Below are positions 48,643 to 58,012 of a stretch of DNA of 64,000 bases, in pieces (positions within the stretch are counted from its first letter, which is position 1; each line of letters opens with the position of its first letter). The notes beneath the pieces were generated by a model. The model did not search any database. It saw only the letters and a program-made list of their open reading frames with translations, and had not been told where the DNA came from. Source of the DNA: Komarekiella atlantica HA4396-MV6 (GTDB lineage: Bacteria > Cyanobacteriota > Cyanobacteriia > Cyanobacteriales > Nostocaceae); contig JAHHHK010000017.1 of the NCBI GenBank assembly GCA_019359395.1, positions 1 to 64,000 on the forward strand, given 5' to 3'. The position numbers and the translations under genes were made by a program.

Positions 48643-49935
48643 TTAATTTTTAGGTTTGAGTAACAGATAAAATAATTGTCCATTACTGACTGTAACGCCA
48701 GCGCGATCGCCTGCCACTTTACCAGTACCTAAAAAATAATCTACTCTACCTGCACCTTTAATTGCGCCTCCAGTATCTTGATCAAGAACATAGCGGCTAA
48801 CAATTCGATGCTCTATTCCATTAGCATTAGCAAAGGGAAAAGAAGCACGAATTAAGGCTAAAGCACCAGGAGGCATAAGAGATTTATCTGTAGCAATAGA
48901 ACGCTCTGCTGTGACTGGTACGTTGATCGAACCTTGTGCTGGGTTCCCATGATTTTCTTGGAAAAACACAAAGCTGCGATCGCGCGGAATATAAATATTT
49001 AAATCTTGGGGATACTTCTGGAAATAGTCGAGAATAATTGGCATAGTCATCCCTTCTAAAGGTAATTTGCCATCGTTCGCTAGTTCTCGCCCAATACTTT
49101 TGTAAGTATAAGCAGTATTACCGGCATAACCGATTGTTGTCTGAGTACCATCAGTTAGCTGAATTCTCGCAGAACCCTGAATTTGAGCTAAATATGGCTC
49201 AAAGCGATCGCGAAACCAAAACAACTCTAATCCCCGCAGGTTGCCTTTCTCGCCTTGCAAACCGTCTGCTCCTTCTAACTCTTGGCGTGTAGGATGAGGC
49301 TTAGGCCAGGAATCTAAATCAGCGGGTAATCGATAAATAGGATAGCGATACTCTGCGGTGGGAAAACGACTAGCGACATAAAGTGGTTCATAGTAGGCGG
49401 TGAACAAAACCCCACCTTTGGTATCGTGTCCGACTGATTGATAAAAGACAAACTCTCTTTCTATAACTGTATGTAATTCGGTTGCAGAGTTAGTTTTTAC
49501 TAGCAATTCCCGAAATCTTTTCAAGCTCTTTAGCACGCGATCGCGTGTAATTCCAGTCACCTGATATCTTTGATAAGCAGCAATAGCATTAGCTGTTTGT
49601 AGATATTGCAGACTGTGATCAATAGCTGTCAATAATGCCTTTTTATCTGGTAGTTGACTATTTTTTGCATAGATAAACTCATCTACACAAGAAGCGTCGC
49701 CTTGGCAACAAGTCACTGGCAATCTCTCAATTAGTACTGGTGACGGTGGTACTTTTGGCTTTTGAATAGATGTATCTTGATTTTGGCTATTAAAAGAAGA
49801 CGTTGGTATATCCCACTTTTTCACTCGGCATTCTGGCGGACTGAGTTCTTGATGCGCTAAAGATTGCATACGCACCAGAAAACCCGCTAGAATCACGGGT
49901 ATGCTAATTGCGATCGCTGCAAATGTCTTTTTCAT
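48643..49935 (-). CDS. mltA: MltA-type lytic murein transglycosylase
   Basis: A 430-residue peptidoglycan-cleaving enzyme with an N-terminal signal/anchor (about 5-22). The MltA domain is at about 170-310 ('VLFTAYYEPLYVASRF', 'RGLELFWFRDRFEPYLAQIQ', 'TTIGYAGNTAYTYKSIGREL'). The C-terminal 3D domain, named for three aspartates, is at about 335-425, with 'YVLDQDTGGAIKGAGRVDYFLGTG' read in two parts. The unusual 'TCCQGDASC' near residue 75 may make a disulfide. It would cut the glycan strand to form 1,6-anhydro ends during growth or septum remodelling. It stands alone between two MITE copies. Confidence 0.92.
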   Translation of the reverse strand: MKKTFAAIAISIPVILAGFLVRMQSLAHQELSPPECRVKKWDIPTSSFNSQNQDTSIQKPKVPPSPVLIERLPVTCCQGDASCVDEFIYAKNSQLPDKKALLTAIDHSLQYLQTANAIAAYQRYQVTGITRDRVLKSLKRFRELLVKTNSATELHTVIEREFVFYQSVGHDTKGGVLFTAYYEPLYVASRFPTAEYRYPIYRLPADLDSWPKPHPTRQELEGADGLQGEKGNLRGLELFWFRDRFEPYLAQIQGSARIQLTDGTQTTIGYAGNTAYTYKSIGRELANDGKLPLEGMTMPIILDYFQKYPQDLNIYIPRDRSFVFFQENHGNPAQGSINVPVTAERSIATDKSLMPPGALALIRASFPFANANGIEHRIVSRYVLDQDTGGAIKGAGRVDYFLGTGKVAGDRAGVTVSNGQLFYLLLKPKN

Positions 49936-49954
49936 CTAAAAAACAGGGATTAGG

Positions 49955-50442
49955 TATTAGACCTCTTGCATAAGTCGAGATTTGTTAAATCGAACCACCG
50001 ATGTAGACGCGCAGCGGCTTCCCGCAGGGTACACTGATAAACACCGATATTTATCTGTCTTGAAAAGTTGGGCCACTGCGTTGGACGGGTTTCCCGGCTT
50101 GTAGCAAGTGGCGTTCCTAGGTTGGGAAACCCCGTTCGCATGATTGCGTCTCCCCTTGGGAGAAGTTCTGACGCCTGTCTTGAAAAGTTTCCTGCCCAGG
50201 GTTGCCCTCCCCGTTCGCGCAGCGTCTCCCCTTGGGAGAAGTTTGCTTGGAGGGAAACCCTCCGACGCTCGATGACTCGCTCTAAGCGTAGCCATGCCGT
50301 AGGCTTTACGCTGCGCTATGGCAACTTCTCTCCGCAGAACTTTTCGCTGTCTTGAAAAGTTTTGCGCCGGGAAACCCTGACGCGCAAACTTTTCGCTGTG
50401 GTTTATTTTAGTCTTATTCCGATTTTTGCAAGAAGTTTATTA
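49955..50442. mobile_element. 488-bp MITE-like composite with REP-like filling
   Basis: The left end TATTAGACCTCTTGCATAAG matches the 48311 element; the right end (TTGCAAGAAGTTTATTA, 50426-50442) is its degenerate complement. The interior is a patchwork of 'cttgaaaagttt' pieces (near 50059, 50178 and 50350) and GC-rich palindromes such as TCTCCCCTTGGGAGA, which also occur at 29641-29870. ORFs here are spurious. Confidence 0.65.
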
Positions 50443-50517
50443 AGTATTTGATATTAAATATTGGGAATTAAGCCAAGCATTAAGCAAAATTTTCCTATTT
50501 CCCAATCCCCAGCCTCA

Positions 50518-51831
50518 TTATTCATTCATATTACGGTAAGTTGCAACTGCCGAAGGTGATATACGGTTCAAGTATCGGAATATCCAATATTTAAATATGG
50601 TATCTAAAATCACTGGAAATGTGGCAATAAATAAGAAGATAAAATCTCTATTAGCTGGTAATCCCCAATGGCGCGATAAACCTTCTAGAATTACTTCCCA
50701 GCCATGAGGAGAGTGGAATCCGACAAAGACATCAGTGAACAAAATGATAATAAATGCCTTGGCACTATCACTCAAACCATAGACAATATGATCAAAGAAA
50801 TCTTTAATCACCCCAATAGAAGACTTGCTGACTAGCAAAAGCCAGATGAAAGCACCAACAGAAAAAATATCAGAAAAAACATTTTTGATTGCATTAGCAC
50901 TTTCGCCACGAAATTCCTCAGCAATTTCGCGAGCTTTCTCTTGCATTTCGATTTCAATCTGCTCAGGAGTTAGTGGAGGTACATTACTAATAAGATTTTG
51001 AAACTTGATTTTCTCTTCAAATCTTTGTAGTTCTCTAAGAGCTTCTTCTTCCATCTCAAAATTGAGAAATACTTGTACTTGCTCAGAACCTCTAAAATGG
51101 TCAACAAGTGGCCCTACTACAAAAACTTTTGCTAACTGATGAGTTAAAAGTGGTACTATAATTAACAATAAGATAAATCTAATAGATATTATTGTTCTTC
51201 TTTGAGTTTGACGAAAATTTTGAACTACATCTTGTTCAGAATTAGGATCTAATTCAACTTGCAAACGAGTAATAGTACTTAAAATTGAACGAGGTAAAAT
51301 ACCCAATGTGTCGGCTTTGAGGCGTGGCTTTTTCTCCAATTTTGGCTCTACTTTTTTTGTCAGCAATGGTGGAGTGCTCGCCGTCGAGTCAACTGGCAAA
51401 GCTGGAGTACTAGCTAAAGTTGAAGAAGTTGTTGATTGATTAAATACAGTGTATTTTGATATAACTTGATCAATAAAGTTTAGCTTTTCCAAAACTAAAG
51501 AAGCATTAGGATATTCTATGCCTGCTTTTTGGGCTGCTTTTTGGTTTTCTTCGTTTAAGAACCAACGGCTGGCTCTAAACTCTGTAAGCCTCATCCGGGA
51601 AATTTTTAATAGCTTTTTCAGATCTGACTCAAAATAATCCATCACGCTGTTGCTGTACATGGCTGAGTCAACGTCTATTTTATTACCATTGAAATGCTTA
51701 GTTTCTATCTCCTTAATCTTTAATGCCGCTTCGTAGGCTTGATCTAGAGAACGCTCTGGTGTTTGTAAATACCAACGGTAAGCAGGGAGTAATAAATGAT
51801 AGATTTTTTGGCTAAAAACAGAGTTTTTCAT
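50518..51831 (-). CDS. pxcA: Proton extrusion protein PxcA (CemA family)
   Basis: A 437-residue inner-membrane protein homologous to chloroplast CemA and cyanobacterial PxcA, needed for light-induced proton extrusion. The N-terminal soluble part (about 1-205) begins 'FSQKIYHLLLPAYRWYLQTP'. Membrane helices follow at about 215-240, 325-345, 360-380 and 400-425, with the CemA segments 'FFDHIVYGLSDSAKAFIIIL', 'TDVFVGFHSPHGWE' and 'FPVILDTIFKYWIFRYLNRI'. I chose the ATG at 51831 over a TTG three codons earlier. It is divergent from the P-loop protein gene 88 bases away. Confidence 0.93.
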   Translation of the reverse strand: MKNSVFSQKIYHLLLPAYRWYLQTPERSLDQAYEAALKIKEIETKHFNGNKIDVDSAMYSNSVMDYFESDLKKLLKISRMRLTEFRASRWFLNEENQKAAQKAGIEYPNASLVLEKLNFIDQVISKYTVFNQSTTSSTLASTPALPVDSTASTPPLLTKKVEPKLEKKPRLKADTLGILPRSILSTITRLQVELDPNSEQDVVQNFRQTQRRTIISIRFILLLIIVPLLTHQLAKVFVVGPLVDHFRGSEQVQVFLNFEMEEEALRELQRFEEKIKFQNLISNVPPLTPEQIEIEMQEKAREIAEEFRGESANAIKNVFSDIFSVGAFIWLLLVSKSSIGVIKDFFDHIVYGLSDSAKAFIIILFTDVFVGFHSPHGWEVILEGLSRHWGLPANRDFIFLFIATFPVILDTIFKYWIFRYLNRISPSAVATYRNMNE

Positions 51832-51918
51832 CGCAGACAATCATCCAGCATGTTTTGGTGATTCTTAACCCTAAGTTAACGCACGAGGTATATTAACAAA
51901 TCTACAAGGAGAAGTTCT

Positions 51919-54105
51919 GTGGTTTCCCATTCAGTTTGGATTGTTGGTACTAGCCGCAGTGGTAAGACTGCTCGCTTGGTAGAGCAATTTTGTAGTTGGG
52001 TGCAAACTGAAAACAAATATATTGAATCATTTTATACTAAAAATCTAGGACAAGAAAAACGTGGTCAACTGCCAAAACTTTTGTATCTTCGGCCAACAGA
52101 ACCAGGAGTTTTAGTCTTAGCTGCCAATGATGACAATCGTCGAGAATTGGGAGATAAAATTGTTACAAATACTCTAGGAAAATATCCGGTTCGTGCTAAG
52201 ACACCGCTAGGTTTTTTTCAGGATGAAGTTATTCTATTTTGGCCGTTGCTGATTCAGTCGTTGAACTTGAAAGCACAATTTCCAGTCAGATTGCGTCCAG
52301 AAACGGAACAAGAATTAGCAACAAAACTCTGGCGTTCCCAATTAGACGAAGAAATTTTACGCCTTGCGGGAGTAAATGAGTCTCGTTTTGTGCGTCGCAT
52401 TCTAGACTTATTGCAATTAGCAGCTTACAGCGGTACGCCTTGCGAAGATATTGCCCAAATTTTGCAAAAGGGTTTGCAGGAGAATGCCATAAATCTAGAG
52501 CCAGAATTTTTGGCGTCTTTGCTGCTAGATTGGCGTAACTGGTGTCTAGAGAGGGGATTTCTGACTTATGGGATTATTACCGAACTCTATAGTCAGCATT
52601 TGTTAAAAGACTGCAATTACCAACAGCACCTAACTAAACGCTATCAGGCAGTACTGGCGGATGATGTAGATGATTATCCTGGTGTAGCACGTCACCTGTT
52701 TGATTTGCTTTTAGATCAAGGTGCGGTAGGAGCGTTTAGCTATAATCCCGATGGTGCAGTGCGATTAGGATTAGGGGCAGATCCCAACTACTTAGAAGAA
52801 TTAGCAGGGCGTTGTCGTATAGAAACCTTAACCGGGCCAACCTCATCTCTTGCAGATAGACTCGCAACATCAATGGTGGAATTAGTCACAGAACCGATGG
52901 GACTGCTTAGTTTACCCAACACAGTGCAGTCAATTTTAACCACCTCACGTGCTCAACTGTTGCGACAAACGGCAGAGGTAATCGCTAATGCTATCAAATC
53001 TGGACAAGTTGAACCAGAACAAGTAGTAATTATTGCACCTGGTTTGGATGCGATCGCTCGTTATACCTTGGTAGAAATCCTCGTCAAGCAAAACATACTC
53101 GTAGAATCGCTTAACGACCAGCGTCCCCTGATTACTTCACCCGTTATCCGTGCCTTATTAACGATGCTGGCACTAGTTTATCCTAGCTTGGGACGCCTAG
53201 TGGATCGGGATGCTGTGGCCGAGATGCTCGTGGTACTAAGTGGAAGAGAGGGGGTGAATGGGAGAGTGGAAGAGGGGGAGAATAATTCTTCATCCCATTA
53301 CCCAAAAATTGATCCGGTACGTGCTGGATTAATTGCCGATTACTGCTTCGTACCCCATCCTGATCGTCCTAACTTATTGCCAGTATCAACGTTTGAGCGT
53401 TGGGATAGAATCGGCTATGCAGCTACTACAGCTTATAATGATATATTGCAGTGGCTAGAAAAACAGCGATCGCAACAAGAACTGCGCCTAATTCCCAGCC
53501 CCATTTCCCTTTTAGACAGAGCAATTCAGCACTTTTTGTGGAATGGTAGCAATCTTCCCTACGACCAACTAGCAGCATTGCGGGAATTGCTCGAAACTGC
53601 CCAACACTACTGGGAAATTGACACCCGATTACAACAAATTGATCCCGTAGAGACGACACCTCACACCACCATTAACGAATTCATTCAACTACTACGGCGT
53701 GGTACAATCACCGCCAACCCCTATCCTGTACGCCCCATCGGAACAGCCAAAAAGGCTGTCACCTTAGCCACAATTTTCCAATACCGCTCTAGTAGACGAT
53801 TTCACCGCTGGCATTTCTGGCTAGATGCTGGTTCACCCCTGTGGGCAAAAGGTGGTGCAGCTACATTGTTTGGTGCGCCGTTTTTCTTGCAAGAAAGGTT
53901 AGGTGAACCTTGGACAGCAGAAGATGAGAAACTTGTAGAAGAACAACGACTACGAAGAATTTTGGCAGATTTGCTATCTCGTGTATCTGAAAAAATTTAT
54001 TTGTGTCACAGCGATTTAGCTGTTAATGGTCAAGAGCAATTAGGGCCATTATTACCTTTGGTGAATGCCTGTGTATCTGTTATTTCTGAGGCGGTTGCTA
54101 CTTAA
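51919..54105 (+). CDS. AddB/UvrD-like P-loop protein (recombinase-type)
   Basis: A 728-residue P-loop protein. The N-terminal Walker A is 'GTSRSGKT' (about residues 10-17), followed by 'LPKLLYLRPTEPGVLVLAAN', 'TPLGFFQDEVILFWPLL', and later 'YQAVLADDVDDYPGVARHLF', which resembles a helicase motif II region (DDVD). 'VEPEQVVIIAPGLDAIARYT' and 'LVESLNDQRPLITSPVIRALL' recall UvrD/AddB motifs for DNA repair helicases. In cyanobacteria these are annotated as recombinase family proteins. The GTG start has AAGGAG eight bases upstream. A short low-complexity insert near residue 440-460 is encoded by a purine-rich repeat. Activity is not established. Confidence 0.75.
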   Translation: MVSHSVWIVGTSRSGKTARLVEQFCSWVQTENKYIESFYTKNLGQEKRGQLPKLLYLRPTEPGVLVLAANDDNRRELGDKIVTNTLGKYPVRAKTPLGFFQDEVILFWPLLIQSLNLKAQFPVRLRPETEQELATKLWRSQLDEEILRLAGVNESRFVRRILDLLQLAAYSGTPCEDIAQILQKGLQENAINLEPEFLASLLLDWRNWCLERGFLTYGIITELYSQHLLKDCNYQQHLTKRYQAVLADDVDDYPGVARHLFDLLLDQGAVGAFSYNPDGAVRLGLGADPNYLEELAGRCRIETLTGPTSSLADRLATSMVELVTEPMGLLSLPNTVQSILTTSRAQLLRQTAEVIANAIKSGQVEPEQVVIIAPGLDAIARYTLVEILVKQNILVESLNDQRPLITSPVIRALLTMLALVYPSLGRLVDRDAVAEMLVVLSGREGVNGRVEEGENNSSSHYPKIDPVRAGLIADYCFVPHPDRPNLLPVSTFERWDRIGYAATTAYNDILQWLEKQRSQQELRLIPSPISLLDRAIQHFLWNGSNLPYDQLAALRELLETAQHYWEIDTRLQQIDPVETTPHTTINEFIQLLRRGTITANPYPVRPIGTAKKAVTLATIFQYRSSRRFHRWHFWLDAGSPLWAKGGAATLFGAPFFLQERLGEPWTAEDEKLVEEQRLRRILADLLSRVSEKIYLCHSDLAVNGQEQLGPLLPLVNACVSVISEAVAT

Positions 54106-54622
54106 CTAATTTCATCATTCAAAGGGCGATCCTGGATACTGCTCAAACAAAATTTAATATGAGAGCGGATAGCTCGCTCATAAACTATAGTTTGCTCTGT
54201 GCGTATCCCTACAGGCTGATATATCAAGTTAATTTCTGGAAATTCGTGCCAACACATTAAATCAGTAAACGGTCAACAGTAAACAGTAAACAGGTGGGGG
54301 ATTTAAACCCGCCAGATAGCGCCTATCACTAATCGGCTTTGGGTTCTTAATTTTCAGTTGTCAGTACTCGCCGATATTGTGGTTTCCCCTAAACCCAATT
54401 ATGTTTACCGTTTACTGTTATCCCAATTATGTTTACCGTTTACTGTTTACTGTTTACTGTTATGCTGGTACATAGAAAACTAGTTTTATCTATTACTTTT
54501 TATTAAGAGAAAAAACTAATATATTTGTATATATCTATATTGCTATATGCTTTTGTATGTTTTCAATATTATGTAATAGCATCTTTAGTAATCATACAAT
54601 CTTAATAAAATGAGGTTTGTTA
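54106..54622. other. Intergenic region with inverted AACAGTAAACAG repeats
   Basis: Copies of the 40841 repeat family lie at 54263-54293 (CAGTAAACGGTCAACAGTAA and onward) and in inverted orientation at about 54398-54462 (ACCGTTTACTGTTTACTG). Together they could form a long stem across about 200 bases. From 54480 the DNA is very AT-rich and should hold the promoter of the methyltransferase gene. Confidence 0.7.
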
Positions 54623-55366
54623 ATGAAAAACTTGATTCCCGATCGCAAAACATCTGAGGAAGAACGTTTCCAAGATGATTATTATTCTTACTTTGAAGCG
54701 CCTGAAAATGTTACCCGATATACGCCGACAGCTGGTTTTCTGGATAATGCTTTTCTAGAAAAGTCATTTTCTTTATTGGATTTAGGATGCGGTAATGGAG
54801 CTTTAAGCAAATACCTACCTACTCGATGTGACTACCTTGGAGTCGATCACAGTGAATTAGCTATTGAACAGTGTTTAAAACTCTACCCAAATAGAAAGTT
54901 TATTGCCAAAGATTTATCGCTTTTTCTGTCTGAGCTTGCTAATGAAAATCAAAAATTTGATGCAGTCGTGCTAGCAGGTCTGCTGTTTCACAGCGTTGAT
55001 AAGGAAACTCAAGAAAAAAAAGATGATCAAGAAATAATTCAATTTTGTCTGGATAAAATACTCAGTGATAACGGATATCTCGTGATTATTGTACCTTTTT
55101 GCTATGGTAATCACCCATCTCATAGTCTATTTGTTCGAGCAGAGTGGCTGCAAAACTCAGTAGAAAAAATGCTGGAAGTTGCTAAGGCAAAGATAGTTCA
55201 CGAAAATATCTCTATACAGGTCGGCTTGGAAAAAAGGGTTCAACAGCAAAAGGCGATTCCTGACTGGTTTGTTGCTGATAGCAGTGCTGATTATTCTAGT
55301 ATATTTGTTGGAACATACATGGCGAGTTGGACATTTATCGCCTCCCCCTCAGCGATTAAAAGTTAA
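54623..55366 (+). CDS. Class I SAM-dependent methyltransferase
   Basis: A 247-residue enzyme with SAM-binding motif I 'LLDLGCGNGALSKYL' (about residues 50-64), motif II acidic residue in 'YLGVDHSELAIEQ', and motif IV 'FDAVVLAGLLFH'. The substrate cannot be told. GAGG at 54612-54615 lies seven bases upstream of the chosen ATG; the frame is open two codons further to a TTG. Base composition is AT-rich compared with neighbours. It converges with the sensor kinase gene, with only two bases between stops. Confidence 0.8.
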   Translation: MKNLIPDRKTSEEERFQDDYYSYFEAPENVTRYTPTAGFLDNAFLEKSFSLLDLGCGNGALSKYLPTRCDYLGVDHSELAIEQCLKLYPNRKFIAKDLSLFLSELANENQKFDAVVLAGLLFHSVDKETQEKKDDQEIIQFCLDKILSDNGYLVIIVPFCYGNHPSHSLFVRAEWLQNSVEKMLEVAKAKIVHENISIQVGLEKRVQQQKAIPDWFVADSSADYSSIFVGTYMASWTFIASPSAIKS

Positions 55367-55368
55367 AT

Positions 55369-56490
55369 TCAAGCTAAAGGCAGAAAAAACTTAAATGTAC
55401 TGCCAACTCCCAACTTGCTTTCTACATAAATTTGGCCGCCTTGCAGTTCAATCAAGCGGCGGGAGATAGTTAAACCAATGCCGGTTCCTCCAGAATGGCG
55501 ATCGCGCGATCGGTCAGCTCGCCAAAAGCGCTCAAATACATGTGGTAAACTCTCTGTGGCAATACCAATACCTGTATCTACAACCGCAATCCAGAGCTTA
55601 AATGCTTCTGTCCAAGTGCGAATAGTAATTGAACCATTAGTAGTGTAACGCACTGCGTTACCAAGTAGATTTACTAATACTTGTTCTGTGCGGTCAATAT
55701 CTGCTAACACAGAAGGCAGCACAGATGGACACTCCAAACGCATAACTGGCCCATCTTCCAATAGCTGGTCACTAAATTTCTCCACTAATGACTCTAACAA
55801 AGGACGCAGATTTACTCGCTGTATCTTAATTGGTAAATAGCCTGCTTCAGCCTTAGAAAGTTCTTGTAAATCGTTTACTAACCGCTCTAAGCGCTTAGTT
55901 TCTTTTGCTAAGCGCCGATAAATCTCAGGAGATGCTTCAATTTCCCCATCAGCCAGTTCTTCTAAGTAACCACGCACGACTGTAAGCGGTGTCCGTAGTT
56001 CATGGGTCATATCTCCAATTAGTTCCCGTCGCCGCGCTTCCACTCCTTCTAAACTGGCTGCCATCCGATTAAAACTTGCACCTAGTCTATTGAGTTCTGG
56101 AATGTTAGATAAAGGTAGTCGTGCATCCATCTGACCAGCAGCAAATTTTTGGGTAATTTGTTCCATCTCGGTTAATCGCTGCATAATCCGTCTAGATACC
56201 CAGTAACTCAATCCTCCGGCTGCGGTGGTACCGGCTAAAACTGACCAAATAGTGCTTCGCCGCCATGCAAGTTCAAATCCTGTAACCAATTCAGTACGGA
56301 CAGCAATTAAGTTAAATCCACGATTTTCTAGTCGTTGCAAATGTAGGACAAACAAACGCGGAGAAGAAACTTTGCTAATAATCACCAGACTAGCTACCCC
56401 CACCATCATCACTACTAAGTGGGAAAAAAATAGGCGAGATGCCAAAGGTAAGGACTTCGTCCAACGCAGGCCCATCTTCATGAGGCTCAC
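55369..56490 (-). CDS. Membrane sensor histidine kinase (HAMP-HisKA-HATPase)
   Basis: A 373-residue kinase with two membrane helices (about 17-40 and 80-105) around a short periplasmic loop of about 40 residues, then HAMP (about 105-160), HisKA with His in 'IGDMTHELRTPL' (about 170), and HATPase with N-box 'LVNLLGNAVRYT', G1 'VVDTGIGI' and G2 'GGTGIGLTISRRLIELQGG'. The small periplasmic part suggests sensing of membrane state or of a partner. It overlaps the response-regulator gene by four bases (ATGA at 56487-56490), forming a classical two-component operon. The signal is unknown. Confidence 0.92.
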   Translation of the reverse strand: MSLMKMGLRWTKSLPLASRLFFSHLVVMMVGVASLVIISKVSSPRLFVLHLQRLENRGFNLIAVRTELVTGFELAWRRSTIWSVLAGTTAAGGLSYWVSRRIMQRLTEMEQITQKFAAGQMDARLPLSNIPELNRLGASFNRMAASLEGVEARRRELIGDMTHELRTPLTVVRGYLEELADGEIEASPEIYRRLAKETKRLERLVNDLQELSKAEAGYLPIKIQRVNLRPLLESLVEKFSDQLLEDGPVMRLECPSVLPSVLADIDRTEQVLVNLLGNAVRYTTNGSITIRTWTEAFKLWIAVVDTGIGIATESLPHVFERFWRADRSRDRHSGGTGIGLTISRRLIELQGGQIYVESKLGVGSTFKFFLPLA

Positions 56491-57197
56491 ACTACTAGGG
56501 AATCTTCAAACTTATAGCCCACCCCAACAATAGTTTTAATAAAAGTCGGATTTGCCGGGTCAGGTTCAATCTTTTTTCGCAATCGAGCTACATGAGTATC
56601 CACCACACGCTCATCACCAAAAAAGTTATCCCCCCACAGTTTGTCAATTAATTGGGTGCGGTTCCAAACTCGACCGGGATTGCTGACAAAAGTGCTTAGC
56701 AGGTTAAATTCTAGGGTAGTTAAGTCCAGAATTTCTGATTGCTGAGAATTCATTTGGCGACTGGCAGTGTGTTGGTCTACATCCACTATAAAGTGTTGGG
56801 TACGATTGACCTGATATTGTCCCCCTTGGCGGAGGCTACGCCGCAATAGGGCCCGCACCCTAGCTACCAACTCTCTAGGACTAAAGGGCTTGACCATGTA
56901 ATCATCAGCACCAGTAGACAAGCCAATAACACGATCAATTTCTTCGCCCTTAGCCGTGAGCATCAAAATATAAGGATCTTTTGCACCTGGTTTTTGGCGA
57001 ATTCTAGCACAAACTTCCAACCCATCCAAACCAGGAATCATCAAATCGAGGATGATTAAATCAGGTTGCTGCTCCTGAAACATCTGCAAGGCATTCATGC
57101 CATCGCGGCTAATGCGACAGAAAAATCCTTCTTTTTCTAAAGAAAGTTGAATTAAATTAGCAATTTCTGGTTCGTCTTCAACTATTAAAATATCCAT
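56487..57197 (-). CDS. OmpR/PhoB-family response regulator
   Basis: A 236-residue transcription factor with a receiver (about 1-120; 'ILIVEDEPEIANLI', Asp in 'LIILDLMIPGLDG', 'MLTAKGEE', 'YMVKPFSPREL') and a C-terminal winged helix (about 135-230; 'LLSTFVSNPGRVWNRTQLIDKLW', 'RVVDTHVARLRKKIEPDP', 'TIVGVGYKF'). The ATG at 57197 begins right at the receiver; the frame stays open 16 codons further, but that part is not conserved-looking. It is the first gene of the two-component operon, followed by its kinase with a four-base overlap. Confidence 0.93.
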   Translation of the reverse strand: MDILIVEDEPEIANLIQLSLEKEGFFCRISRDGMNALQMFQEQQPDLIILDLMIPGLDGLEVCARIRQKPGAKDPYILMLTAKGEEIDRVIGLSTGADDYMVKPFSPRELVARVRALLRRSLRQGGQYQVNRTQHFIVDVDQHTASRQMNSQQSEILDLTTLEFNLLSTFVSNPGRVWNRTQLIDKLWGDNFFGDERVVDTHVARLRKKIEPDPANPTFIKTIVGVGYKFEDSLVV

Positions 57198-57316
57198 CTC
57201 ATTTAGAGTTGAGTAAAATACACAGAATGATTTCCTGGTTTGCAATTTTACTCTATAAAATTATTCAGGTTTTTGCAGTAATTTAGTGTAGACTGCGATG
57301 GATTTTAGATTGAAGT

Positions 57317-58012
57317 TTAAAAATTTGAATTTGATGATGCTCGATAACTATAGCCTAGATTAGAATCTTTTTGAATATATTTTTTAATACTATCGAGGTC
57401 AATAAAGCAATCAGCAACATCAATCAAGCTGTCGCTGGTCATTGTTCGTAGACTAACGATTTCTACTCGATCTCCCATTCTGCTGACAGCGTTTACAGCA
57501 TAGGCTAGATCGCCATCTCCACTAACTAAAACCGCAGTATCATAGTAGGGAGCTAAATTTATCATATCTACAGCAATTTCTATATTCAAATTTGGTTTTT
57601 TGAAATTATCTGCTAGCAAAACTATATCTTTGGTAACTACACGATAGCCATGACGCCGCATCCACAAGAGAAAACCCTGCTGCTTTTCATTGGTGAAATC
57701 AACCCCAATGTAGAAAAAAGCCCGCAACAGTCGAGAACTGTTAGTTAAACGACAAAGCAATTTGAGATAATCAATTTCAATGCCGAGTTGTAAAGCTGTA
57801 TGAAGTAAGTTCAAACCATCAATAAAAATAGCAACTCGACCACGATTTAAACCATTGAAAATAGAACTATCAATTGTATGATCTGGCATCTTGGTATCTC
57901 GACCTTTGACAGTAGTATCAATCATTGGTTGCCCTGGCCAATGGGGTTTATCTCTGAGCACTTTATATTCATTAAAATCATCTGTTTGTTTGTTAGAATT
58001 ATTAATAGTCAT
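57317..58012 (-). CDS. NYN domain (LabA/DUF88) protein
   Basis: A 231-residue protein with a NYN (PIN-like) nuclease-type domain at about residues 48-205. Acidic positions that would bind metal are visible: Asp in 'VAIFIDGLNLLHT', Asp in 'NIEIAVDMINLA' and Asp residues in 'VLVSGDGDLAYAVNAV'. The motif 'RVEIVSLRTMTSDSLIDVAD' closes the domain. The group includes LabA-type clock-output proteins and candidate RNA-processing enzymes. The first 45 residues are polar and of unclear role. It is upstream of the two-component operon on the same strand by about 120 bases, but co-transcription is uncertain. Confidence 0.85.
   Translation of the reverse strand: MTINNSNKQTDDFNEYKVLRDKPHWPGQPMIDTTVKGRDTKMPDHTIDSSIFNGLNRGRVAIFIDGLNLLHTALQLGIEIDYLKLLCRLTNSSRLLRAFFYIGVDFTNEKQQGFLLWMRRHGYRVVTKDIVLLADNFKKPNLNIEIAVDMINLAPYYDTAVLVSGDGDLAYAVNAVSRMGDRVEIVSLRTMTSDSLIDVADCFIDLDSIKKYIQKDSNLGYSYRASSNSNF

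Noticed and set aside
49957-50355. ORFs on both strands of about 95-112 codons
   Set aside because: Lie wholly inside the MITE-like composite and its palindromic filling.
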